NCBI GenBank assembly: GCA_019787685.1
Contig: JAHNUO010000007.1
Coordinates: 1-64,000, forward strand
DNA length: 64,000 bases
Reading direction: 5' to 3'
From: Chiua virens
Taxonomy: Eukaryota > Basidiomycota > Agaricomycetes > Boletales > Boletaceae
This document shows positions 37,223 through 48,176 of this stretch, piece after piece (position 1 is the first letter of the stretch; each line of letters begins with the position of its first letter). Both the position numbers and the translations under genes were made by a program. The notes beneath the pieces were generated by a model. It searched no databases, had not been told where the DNA came from, and saw only the letters and a program-made list of their open reading frames with translations.

Positions 37223-38185
37223 GCCGCTGAGTATAGCATCTTTGCGAGTAATCAGACGCCGCGCGCGCGATATCGCGTCTTCGTGCCTTTCAAGAGCCTG
37301 CCAGCCTGAGTGAGCCTTATGTGCTAAGTGAAAGAAAATATACTCTCGTGAAGATCGACCTCACCAAGTTGATAAGCAGAAGAGCGTAGTTCTTGGCGCG
37401 AAGGCAGTTCTGGAGCGCTAGTTCAAACTCCCTCCGTGCCGCTTGTCGTGTTTCTGCCAACACATCCTAGCACAGCTAAATCCAGTGAAACTTGAATATA
37501 AAGCCGTGTTGGTACAGTAACAGTGTGGCAGTTTCAAGCTTCAATTCAACAATCCACCACATTATCATGTCGTATGCTTCGAAATCTACTCAGTAGCCTC
37601 GTCTTCTCGAAGCGACCAACTCTCTGGCCACACCATAAGTTCTTTGCAATCTGCCGTGGCACCGAGGACGAAGAAGTGGATGAACTCGGGAACATCGATA
37701 ACACCCTTGCCCTTGGCTATGATTCAGAAAATCATGATGGACCGGCCAGAAAAGGAAATCCGTCGATGTGTGGCGGAAAGCCCCATGGGCCATCATGATG
37801 GCCCCTGCGAGTACAGGAAAAACGCGCAACGCGAAGGGGTCGAGGAAACGAGTAAACTTGAAGGTGCACACATCCAGCCTATTATCATCCATAGAAGATT
37901 AGGTTATGACAGTCACTCCTTCAGGTGCCGAGATGAAGACATCGCTGCAGGCGGGGAAAGCCTGAGGTCCGAACCCAGCTAGCATGGAGTTGCTATCGAT
38001 TTCCATCTCAATGACTAGGCTTGGGATACGACAGAGGCACACATTCTCACCATAGAAACCGTGGTAATTCAGGATGAGTGCGGGTCCTAGTGACCCACAT
38101 TCAAATTCGTGGATCTGATAGCTACAATGTTCACGTGGGGTTGGCGATAAGGACGTTCTGCTTCTCGAGATCGGCAACAATCATA
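37223..38185 (-). pseudogene. Decayed WD40-TPR-HET relic
   Basis: Directly abutting relic C, bases 37230-37460 parallel 43565-43805 of the intact gene (TPR middle part): shared stretches include atatcgcgt, agatcgacc, gataagcagaag/gatgagcagaag and ccgcttgtcg/ccgcttctcg. Bases ~37990-38100 parallel 41500-41580 (HET C-terminal part; minus-strand text LGPALILNYHG against LGPLHFNNRR). The order agrees with a minus-strand WD40-TPR-HET gene only in part, so the relic has been rearranged or deleted. Stops interrupt every frame. A perfect 18-bp palindrome lies at 37787-37804. Confidence 0.65.
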
Positions 38186-38295
38186 CGTTCAAGTTGCGAT
38201 GCACAATATGTCCATATCCAAAACATAGAATCAGGACGCACCCTGATGAGGCGAGTTTGCTATTTGTTCCAGGTCGTAAGATTCTCGACATTTAT

Positions 38296-38303
38296 TATAA
38301 AAA
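38296..38303 (+). promoter_or_regulatory. TATA box of acyltransferase-like gene D
   Basis: TATAAAAA lies 39-46 nt before the preferred ATG at 38342, at the same distance as the element of gene B; the surrounding ~100 bp are similar between the two genes. Confidence 0.6.
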
Positions 38304-38341
38304 TAGCAGCGACAATGGGACTGCCAGCACCACACATTCAA

Positions 38342-40263
38342 ATGTCCGGTTTACCCAACCTACCGCCCCTTCCTTCTGAATGGACCTTTGATGCCAGTCG
38401 CAACCCCCCGGTGTATACTCGGTCTGTGTCGTATCAGTCCATTTCATATCACCGTCGAATTGATATCTCATACTTTTCAATCGTACTAGACGAATGATTG
38501 GCTCTGAGCTTTTCAAGCAAAAACGCTCCATTGGCTCTGAGGGGCAAGTATTTCTGTTCTCCTTTTCAAATACTGTAATCAGACTAAAAATATCGGTTCC
38601 GCATACCAAACAGAGCTGGCGATGCGTGCTTTGGTTTCAACTTGATCTCTTCGCTCGAGATAGCAGAGATGACAGATCGTGCTCGCCGAGCTACGGATCA
38701 ATTCCGGTAGGAATATCTCTGCGTGCATACCTATGGGGGTGGTTCATACTCCCTCGTCGCAGTTTTGTTGGTCCCATTATTGCCTACACCACAGAGAGGG
38801 ATGCTGATACTCTTCGGTGGGTATATACGCCATCCGCTGATAGGGAAGCATGGCTCGATCTTGCATTTGCCGTCGTCGAACGAGGCGCATCGCTGAACCC
38901 AACCGAATTTGTGAAGACCCTCAACCTCACGCCACTCCCTTATACAGACGGAGTAGGCACAACGAGTTATTTCAGGGCCTACCTGCTCACGACGTCGAAC
39001 GAAAGGAACGGCAATCGCAGGGAATACGGTCTGTACTTTCATGCACCTCACTCCTTCTTGGATGCAGGTCCCGCAATACACGGATTGAACTTGATGTGCG
39101 AATGGATTTCTGGCAAGGGTATGGAGGTGACGATCAGACCCTCAGAAGAGTGGAAGAACCTTCCAGTCGACCCTATTACCGCGACAGGAGGACCAATGGA
39201 AGAATGGGAAACTTTTGGAAAAGAACTTCTGCAGTATGTCACGGAGCAGAAAGAACGAACCGCGGTAGGTTTCAATATCTCGTATGTCGTTCTTTCTTTC
39301 TCAGTTAGTCAAGTAATGACAAGTGCAATTTTATAGCCTCATATCAGCCTGCCACCTCCATCTCGCCCACTCGATACGTCCAAACCGTTAATCCGTTGCA
39401 CTATGACCTTATCTGAGGCTGAGACGGCTGCGATCGTTGCACAGACGAGGAAGCTTGGTGTTTCCGTGACCGCATTATTCTATGCTGCAAGCGTATTGGC
39501 GCAGTACAAGATGAATCCCATCGTTGAAGCGGGAAACGAGGTCGATTTCGCTTACGATCTGACAACGTAAGTCACAATTCTCTTGGATACTCGTATGTTT
39601 CGAGCGTGTTCTTTAGTGTCTCTCTTGAACCTTGGACGAAACCGCCCGTTGACCCGAGGAAACACTTCGTATCGTACAGTACTACGATCACACTACGCTT
39701 CTCGATGGCTAAGTCGCTGAGTGAACCGACCGAGAAGGGAAGACTGATCATGACGGCAAAAGAAGTGCAAGCACGACTTGACAAGTATCTAGCCAATCCT
39801 TGTCTCCCTCAACTGTCAGCCGTGACTGCAACCATGCCACCCAGCGAGGTAGAGACAGCTCGGAGGCAGAAGAATCCATGGCAATGTAGGGTGGTGAACT
39901 TGGGCGTATTGGAAAGGAGGATGAAGACGGATTACGGGGCGATCGCGGTCGAGAGCGTCAGCTTCGGCACCCGACGGGGAACGTTGGTGTAAGGCGTTTG
40001 ACCACCGCTCTCCCCGCTTCTCGCTGTCTTACTCGCTTTTTTCTTCACGCCAGAGGGATTCATGTGTGGACGATGCGCTCCAAGTTACAATTTCTGATCC
40101 AGGTGGGTTATCGTAATGCTATTGTTGCACACTCTACAACCGTTCGAACTTGTCGTGACATCAGGGTGCCGCCGCATTTGGAGAGGAATGCTTGAAAACG
40201 GTATTACAGGAGATGGTGAGGATTGGGTCGCTCATTGCGGACAAATCACTCGGGAAACTCTGA
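38342..40263 (+). CDS. Acyltransferase-like protein, paralogue D (intact)
   Basis: Eight exons: 38342-38421, 38490-38543, 38614-38706, 38763-39264, 39337-39566, 39617-39988, 40054-40102, 40165-40263; 492 residues and exon lengths identical to gene B. Intron 2 again uses a GC donor (GG|gcaagt ... accaaacag). HSFLDA stands at the HxxxD position, as in B with Ala instead of Gly. Other landmarks: RMIGSELFKQK, WLDLAFAVVERGASLNPTEF, LTLSEAETAAIVAQ-type TLSEAETAAIVAQTRKLG, KYLANPCLPQLSAVTATMPP and WQCRVVNLGVLERRM. B and D are nearly identical over long stretches, especially exon 6, so the duplication is recent or gene conversion has occurred. An in-frame ATG at 38315 would add nine residues; A and B support 38342. 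Role unknown beyond the likely CoA-dependent acyltransferase fold. Confidence 0.82.
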
Positions 40264-41036
40264 ATTTACTTTGCCGTCGAGGTAATCATTGATGTACGAA
40301 GTAGAGTGGCGTGAGTAATACTAAATACGATACCGAGGTTGTTCCCTCGCTACTTAGTGTATGTATCCGGTTCGAGTCTGGAAAAACATCCGATCTTGGA
40401 CCACCTCATCGTTACCCCGTACAAAAGATGTGTCATGAATGAATGCAGCAGTCACTCTTCACCTTATACTTGGGGAGCATTTGACCCGGAGCATGGAGAC
40501 CACTGCAGTGGCTCGGAGTATTTCATTGAAATTCATTCATTCATTTTCTTTTCTCTCTTTTCTTTGCTACATAGTATACATACAATCTTAAATCTACGGG
40601 AATGTCGTACGACGGCTTTCAGACGTGCCCTTTGCGCCACTTCGTAATGCCCTATGCAACTTGAAGAGCCTTTCGAAATTTGCAAGTTTCACATGTTCAA
40701 TGCTCTACGCGCGCACAGCCACCTACAACCCCACAGCAATCTCAGGCTGCGTTGTCAATCACACCACAGATTTTTTGTGATTTAGGATAGGTTCATACTA
40801 TGGTCAAAATGTGAATCCTGTACTTTGAATATAACTTGTCATTGAGAACATGTTTGAATTTTATATCTGAACATATTTTGTGTCAATTTAATGTGGCGGG
40901 TAAGTATCGGGGTACCACAGCGCTGATTGAAACAGCGTCGTGGACAGTCACATTCTAGACAGTAGCAAAGGTGAAGCAAGAGAACAAAAAGTAGCAAGTA
41001 AACACACCGACACTGTGACATGGTACATGTGCGCAT
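40264..41036. other. Intergenic between convergent genes
   Basis: Nearly 800 bases between the stop of gene D (plus) and the stop of the WD40-TPR-HET gene (minus). AT-rich patches fit 3' UTRs. No coding exon seen. Confidence 0.5.
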
Positions 41037-44000
41037 TCACAAGATCTCTACCACCTCCACGCGAATCTCCTTCAAGCAAGTCACCTGAGCAGTGACAATA
41101 ACCTTATTTTCAGTAGCAACCCTCTTGAATTCGCTACATGGCTGGCGTGCGAGTATCAGCGCATGGAAGGGCTGCCCCAGGCGCGCGACGAGTTGCAACG
41201 CCCGGTGGTACTTGTCCAATGGCGCTGGTGAGACCCCATTAAATGCCACGGAGTGTCCGCTTCCAAAGTTGACATCCATGACTTCATCACCGTCATAAGA
41301 GTTGTCAACAGGTCCTGTCTCGTGCCCAAAGTCTCGGTGGACTTCGTCATGCGAACCCCGGATTTCAGGAATCCATGGATGTACAATCACGAGATCCCCC
41401 ATCTTGGTCAGTGGGAGCGATTCCGCTGCCATGAATTCTACCTCGCCTAGCCCAAACACTTGTGCACGATAAATCTGAACGTTCTGACGCGACCTTGCGA
41501 GAGACTTGATAGGGAATACGATACATGGGAGGCGAAGACGGCGATTATTGAAATGTAATGGTCCTAGACCAATGATCTGGTCGTAGATCGCAAGAACGTG
41601 ACCTTCCGGGAATGTCAGCCGGAGGTCTGCGATCCGCCTCTCCATATCCTCCTGCATGATGGGGTCTATAGTGCATGGTGGTTGGCTGTAGACAGCGAGA
41701 GAGACAGGGAGACAACTGTTAAACGAGGACGGAGTTCCGCTCCATGCGAGTACGGTCACATCGCGTGAACGATCGACGATTTCCTGTAGTAGGTTGCCAA
41801 GAGCATCCTTCCTTTCCCCATATTTAGGGTATATATCGCTCCGGAAGATGCCCCTCAGACAGTATGCTTCGTCTTCCTCCTCTTTTGCTTTTCGTCCCGA
41901 AGCTAAACGAAGTCTCTCGCGCACCGTCAAGTGATCCGGACTAAATGTGACGATGTTTCCGCGAGAAATGTCCATCAAGTTCGAGAGTTCGTCTATGATT
42001 ACACTGGATTCCTTATGATTTGCATGCGTATCCCCAAGGTACGGATTCCATTCGCAATCGTAAAAGCGGATGGCTTTCGGTGCAAGCAACTCTTGGAGAG
42101 TCCAGCATCGCGTCATCCAACGGCTACTTGTGAGGGCTTTTGTGCCCGGTTTCACGTCTGCAAGTACCACCAGTGTCGCCGCAGAATTTTGATACCATTG
42201 GTACATGAGCATGAGGGATTCGTTAATAACTGATTCCGGCCCCTCCTTGTTGATGCAACATGTGTCCGACCAGGCCCAGGTGTGACCAAGGCTGCGCACT
42301 TCTTCGCAGAATTTGCGCAACTTGGCGTTCATCGGACAGGCTGATACATCCAGATCCCACACAGATCCGGTCGAGGTAACGTCCTGGTGAGAAGGTTCTT
42401 TCCCGTCTGGATCCCATACATGGGAAAGCGTCACATATGCGAAATATTGTGCAACTATAGGCGCGATCTGCGCACAATCTGACTTTCTCGTCACAGAAGA
42501 AAGGAGCTTTCCGTAAGCCGGGCTCTGTTTGAAAATATCAACTGCTCGTTCTTTCATATCACAAAGGCGACCAGTCGTAATGTCGATGAGGACGAAAGGG
42601 CAAGTTTTGGAGGTCTTCCGTACTTCTTCACTAATGATTGCATTTGTTTGGTCGGGTGAAACATAGTTGTGACGTATTCCTGCAGTAAAGGTCGTACGTA
42701 TCCTTTCGATTGGCACCCGAAAGACTCACGACGAATATCTGGATGCTGGGAGCTCTCGATAGTGGAGAGAAAATCCCTGTATGTCTTAACTGCCTCGTCG
42801 TACCACTGAGCACTGTGAAGTGCAGCACGTTTGCTCTCGTATCCCCATGGACATAACGGATCAATTGCAATTGCCTGTGCAGGTTGTCGTGTACCATTTG
42901 AAAGTGGAGGGTGTGTGCTCATACCTTATCTGCATCACACAGAGCATCATCCCACGATTCGACCACAATGTGTACCCTGCTCCGTTTGATAAGAAGAGGT
43001 GCAGGATCTGAGGGATCGAGGGATAAAGCCGTTGTGTATTGTGCGATTGCTTCTTCATACTGAGTAGACTCGAACGCAAGACGACCAAAGTGTTCGCATA
43101 ATGCGACACATTTCTTACTGAACTCTGGAATGAAGGTTCATCAACATATCATTTAACTAGTAGTCTGAACTGACCCATGACCCAGTCTGTGGTGACCCAG
43201 TTCGCTCTAGTTTCCGAACTGATTTTTCCGATCATCTTTGCAAAAATTTCTGCAGCCGCCTTCATGTACCCAGCATCATATAGGGTTTCGCACACACGCC
43301 TCAGCGTCGGAATATCCATTAGGTCAAACGGCTTCCCAAATATCTTCAGCAGAGCGTTAACATATATCATAAGTAGCTGGATCAAGACATACGAGTGAGA
43401 TCGTTGCGAGGTGAGAGCATCTATGAGGAGCAAGGAGGGATGCACGTTTGAACGTCTCTATTGCAGGTTCATAGGATTCCATGTCCAAGTACATGCTTGC
43501 GAGAACCTACAAACGTATATCAACGGATGTTTCAGTAAGTCATTACCAGTTTATCGGCGTGCCTGAGTACAGCAGTAGGTCAAGTAGTCGTCCTTGCGAG
43601 GGATCAGATCGCGCACGCGGAATATCGCGTCCTCGTGTCTTCCTGAGACGTACAAAAGGAGGGACTGGGTGAAAGAAGGCTCAAACGCTTGCAAAGATCG
43701 ACCAGTATCAGGACACACCTTGATGAGCAGAAGAAATACGTTATCGGCGCGATCACAGTCGCGGAATGCTAGATCGAATTCCCACAACGCCGCTTCTCGT
43801 CTATCTTGACCGAGGTATGCAAGTGCAAGGGCGATATGACCAATAGGTGATGGTTGGATTTTCAAGGACTGCAGTACTCTACTTAGACACAAAAGAAAAC
43901 AAGCAGATGGACAACTTACTTTTGTGGCATCCTCGATCGTTCCAAACCATTGTTTTAAATGAGCTCGTATCAATGCACGATTAGCAAATGCATGGTGGCT

Positions 44001-45157
44001 AGGATATCCCATGGTCTCTATCTCCTTCGACAGCACGGCTTCGGTTCTCGTGGGATTGCCTTCCGTCCATGGATTAAGGGCGGCGTCACTCACGTGCATG
44101 AGTGGTAGCTGAGAACAGGAAATCAGAAATATTGATGTTGTAGAGCAGCGAGAACTTACGTCGACAGTAAAACGTGGTTGAGTGAACGTGTCGCTGAGCT
44201 CATGAACTACGATTTTTTGGTCCCTTGTCCCGCATATAAGGTGCTTCCCGTCGCGGGAGACAGTGAAGCATCGAATTACTGCAGAATGGACGATGGGATC
44301 ACCAAGTTGCTTGTGCGTATAAGGGTCCCAAAACGAGACAGAAAAACCTGCAGAACATGCGATGAACCCCCCGTTATTCACGATGGAGACAGGGCTATCG
44401 GAGTTGTGGATGACCCAGTCTACGTGCGTGGATGTTGAGCTTTCTTGCAAGTGTTCGACGCAACTGATTTTTCCAGGAGATGCGACAAAGAGTTTACGGC
44501 CATCGTTAGACCAGGCGAGAGGCGTACTCAGGTTTCGTTCAATGGGGATAAAAATATGAAGTAGGTTGACCCCCGTGCGAGCATCGAAAACTCGAACGCC
44601 ACCGTGACGTTCAACTTGAACTGCAGCGGCTGCTACACGTTCTCCACCTGGAGAGAATTTGACCCCGACAACGAAGTTGTCGTGCTGAATGGGACCGACC
44701 AGTTGCTCTCCGGACGTGATGCTGAAGATACGAACTGTTTTGTCGTCGGAGCCAGAGACAACCCTGGTCGAGTCGTTCGACACGTCGATGGCGGATACAC
44801 ACTGTTTTTTTGCGTTGTGCGCCTTTAATTCGTGCACTTGGTCGTGAGTTTTCGCATCCCAGACTACCACCCTCCCAAATTCTCCTGTGACGATCCAAAG
44901 TCCATCGTTCGATACCGCCACGGCAAAGACAGAACCGCTGACTTTCATTGTTTTCACCACCTGGGCGTCGTCAATCCAAAGTACCCCTTCTTGGCTCCCG
45001 CATAAGATGTGTTTTTCACCATCCGCAAAGGCAACTGAATAGATGGTATTGTCTCCGTTAAGTTCGATTTTCCTTGTATCATTCCAACCTTTACGATCAG
45101 TGGATATCACAGTTTTACCCAGTGCGACGATCAATACGCACCTGTGGTCACCCACAT
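41037..45157 (-). CDS. WD40-TPR-HET fusion protein
   Basis: Nine exons on the minus strand (45142-45157, 44160-45088, 43920-44108, 43563-43868, 43393-43506, 43175-43343, 42925-43124, 42730-42874, 41037-42679) give 1,236 residues; all joins keep phase. Residues ~10-310: WD40 blades (TIYSVAFADGEKHILCGSQE, SVFAVAVSNDGLWIVTGE, RVVSGSDDKTVRIFSI, GKHLICGTRDQKIVVHEL). Residues ~315-690: TPR-like helices (HAFANRALIRAHLKQW, GHIALALAYLGQDRREAALW, YEEAIAQYTTALSLDP, KRSRVHIVVESWDDAL). Residues ~740-900: HET domain, AYVTLSHVWDPD, TWAWSDTCCINKEG and RCWTLQELLAPKAIRFYD. HET domains act in non-self recognition and cell death. Here WD40 is N-terminal, the reverse of HET-D/E/R proteins (HET-NACHT-WD40), and no NACHT P-loop is seen. 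Intron 4 needs a GC donor (CAG|gcacgc). The 16-nt first exon is tentative. Confidence 0.85.
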
Positions 45158-45409
45158 GGTGTTCGTGATCAAACTTGTGTTGAGTTTCTCATATATCCCA
45201 GTCCGTGTCCATGTGGACCTATTAACGGCAGCAGCCATATCGTTACGCGCTTGTTTGAGGGCACATGATCCTTGGCTGTGCACTCAGCACAGGAAACGTC
45301 AAGGGCAGGTTGACCTGGCCGGGCCCGCGTGAGCCCATCGAAACTCGGTTCGACCACAGCTTTCTGTGTTGCCGTTTCCAACCTTCACCTTACATTGTCT
45401 CGGGTCGAA

Positions 45410-47035
45410 ATGAGAGAGTCTCTGCAGCGTCATGAGCCTCCGCAGAACGTATACGCCAGAAATCTCAGCTCGCACCGTGGTTATCCTTTATGGATGCCCG
45501 AACTGAAGACCCAACTTCCGCAGGAGTACCAGAAACATGGTCTCAAGATTGGAGACGTCGGTTATGTCGTCCCTGAACGTGGTTGTTTCGAAGTCCTCTT
45601 CAATATATGCCTCCCCCTCGATCATGACCTTCATCGAGACAAGCAGCTCCCCAGGAAGTTCCAGCCGATCACACTCGAGGAAGCTGATATCGCGACTTAT
45701 CTTGGGGAGGAAGCAGCCGGGAAAGTGATCAAGTCAACCTCTGTCACAACGATAGAAATCAGTCCTGAAGAGCAACCGTACGTATTCCAAAGTAACGACT
45801 TGACTTGAACGACGAATGGAACTCATTGACAGTTGTTCTACGCTGCAGATTTGACTACAAATTTACTTTCTCATCCAGCGAGGGTGCATTGCTTGTCCTG
45901 CCACAAGGTGCTGACCAACATTCCCTCCAACGTGACAGGTTATTTGGGAGGTATGCGAGGCAGCATGCAGCTGAATGGTACAGATTTGTCGAAGAGGATC
46001 TCGAGCGAACGATCTCCTATGATTCTCTATACCTAATTACTGGATTTTACAAGGCGCGCTCGTGGGCTTTGGTGGCATTCGGAGAGACTGAAGGCTCCGA
46101 AAACATACCCGCCCAGTTCAAAGTCACGCAGCCGGAGGGAGCAGCTACTGTTCGGGGCTACAGCTGGAGTACCACACGTCACTCGGAAAGCCGTGTCGGT
46201 CCTGAAATCTACAACGGAAATGCCAACCAAGCAATTTTTATTAGTGGATTCAAAATTGCAGTCAGAGACGAACCGCTGGGCAGGAAACAGATTAGGGTCA
46301 AGGCAGACCACCCCTCTACGAAGCCGTGTCACGAAGAATTTTCAGACACCATTGATTCGTCAGGACTCGACGAATCTGGAAGCAACGAGTTGAGCGAGCC
46401 AATGCATTCTGGCCATGGCAGCTCAACGACCCATGTATCGATACGACACATGCCACAAGTGTCACAAGTTCGTCGCCTTAAAGAAAGTATACCTGTGCGG
46501 GAACTGACAGATTGGCCAGCCATTCCACCCAGCTGATGTCATTAACCGATATCTACTTCAGAAGGTTCCTGTCATGTTTCGAGCTGAGATAGTTAGGCTG
46601 AATGCTTTGTGCCTCTAGGAGCCTTCCGCGACCATCGCCATCACACATGATAACCAATGGGCTACACTCCTGAAAAGCGTGGGTCTTCACACTGTGTTGT
46701 CCCCTTGGATGTTTCCAACGCATCTCCAGGCCAAAGGGGAGCTCGAGCCCCATGATCTCGCGGATGAGCGATTAGTCGTGCAAGCGTTGTCTGACAAGTA
46801 TGTCGTCGCTTTAGTGGACGGTCAGTACTCTCTCATTCGAGTTAGCACCATGACAAATTTACAATTTGGCGCAGGAACCGTCTTCCTTCGTAGTGGAAAG
46901 GACACTAACGACATTGAAAGCACATCCGATCTATGCCAAGCGAGTGACGCTATGTCCCCCCATGCTTCCCGCAGTAAAACACCCCCTTTGGATGACGACA
47001 TCGATTCGGAATCTTCAGACGAGGTATGGCCTTGA
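45410..47035 (+). CDS. Conserved basidiomycete protein of unknown function
   Basis: Best model: exons 45410-45777, 45849-46434, 46511-46564, 46619-47035, about 474 residues. It starts MRESLQRHEPPQNVYARNL, then GYPLWMPE, LKIGDVGYVVPERGCFEVLF, FSSSEGALLVLPQGADQ, HAAEWYRFV, SLYLITGFYKARSWALVAF and, after two further introns, PFHPADVINRYLLQK and ATIAITHDNQWATLL. This order matches a family I recall as widespread and unnamed in Agaricomycetes; no function is known to me. The donor of intron 2 is uncertain (46435, or a later gt at about 46459 or 46468), as is the 3' end: a gtatgg donor at 47024 could extend it into exons at ~47084-47133 and ~47200-47248. It is divergent from the WD40-TPR-HET gene, 252 bp apart. 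No signal peptide or membrane helix. Confidence 0.7.
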
Positions 47036-47545
47036 TATTCTTCAGAAAGCTTCAGCGCCCTCCTCTGATTTGGACATCTTAGGATATTGTCACTCCCCGC
47101 AACCGGCCTATGCTACAAACAGCATCTTCTATAGTGAGTGGCCACACGGAAATTTTCAAATTCTAATCCATTTATACGCTGACAACTATCATATGTAGAA
47201 TAAGACCGTCTCTCCAGATTCCGTCATGATGTACAATACAGATTCGGTAGTGCGTCGGCTTGCTAGATGCTTTGGTACTGGCGGGAAATGCTCATATCTC
47301 TGTGTTTTCGTCTTCAGAGCGCATACGACTATGCCTACATTCGTCTACTCACACGTGACGGGACTGGGTCGATGCTTCACACTCGGTACGTCTTAGGAAC
47401 TTTTATGTATAAATATGGTGCATTTATATGTCCTGCGTCTCACTGTGACATTCAGTTTGTGGATTTGACTCGCGAACAGACACAACTTTCTAGGCCCATG
47501 GTATGTTTCGGGATGACTTTATAGCACGATCGTATCCCGAGGTTA

Positions 47546-47917
47546 ATGGTCCAAATACAGAGCGCTTCTACCACTGTGGTTGGTCCCAATGCACCAGTCG
47601 AAAATCTGACCGGAACATCAACTGGTGGCAATCATGACTCCATTTCGTCCGTGGTCGAATGCCGATGGATCCAGAAAATGGAGGTCTGCGATTTTACGCT
47701 TACAAAGCAAGACCTTAAACGCCATCTTGCGGACTGTCATGGTATTAAAGCAATGAGTCATAATATCATTGTTCAATGCCGATGGGAAGGTTGTGGCAAA
47801 AGCATGAAGCGGGAAAGTTTACTACGTCACATCTATGAGAAGCATTTGGGTTATCGTAGGGATCGGGAAAGGAAGACTCAGGCTTCAGGTCTCGGGCTCC
47901 AGATGCACACGACCTAA
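47546..47917 (+). CDS. Small C2H2 zinc-finger protein (5' end unsure)
   Basis: An open stretch of 123 codons ends at 47917. It holds a good finger, CRWEGCGKSMKRESLLRH plus IYEKH (C-x4-C-x12-H-x4-H), preceded by a second, wider finger-like block CRWIQKMEVCDF with KRHLADCH. Tandem fingers with CRW starts are seen in small agaricomycete proteins of unknown role, possibly DNA-binding. Upstream frames from ~47310 (SAYDYAYIRLLTRDGTG and CPASHCDIQFVDL) could be its first exons, joined by the acceptor ending at 47565, or could belong to the preceding gene. The start given is the first ATG of the open stretch. Confidence 0.55.
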   Translation: MVQIQSASTTVVGPNAPVENLTGTSTGGNHDSISSVVECRWIQKMEVCDFTLTKQDLKRHLADCHGIKAMSHNIIVQCRWEGCGKSMKRESLLRHIYEKHLGYRRDRERKTQASGLGLQMHTT

Positions 47918-48176
47918 TACTTCCCGCCTTGCAAATTGAGGGAGAGTGGCGCGCTGGTGGGAGGTTGCAATTGCATCCACGATGCTATACTAGTGGTAGT
48001 AGAGTACACAATACAACTAGGGTCGCTGTCCAATGAATCGTGATAAACAACAGAGAAAAAAGTGACTACTCAAAACTACACCACGTTGATGTCGCCATAC
48101 ATGGGATGGCTGAGACTGACCGCTGGGTAAAGGATAGAAACGAAAAAAAAAAACCTAGTCGAACACGCTACACTTA

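Noticed and set aside
43149..45155. Separate WD40 gene and separate HET gene
   Set aside because: Splice junctions at 43507-43562, 43344-43392, 43125-43174, 42875-42924 and 42680-42729 join them in phase, and no credible start precedes the HET part.
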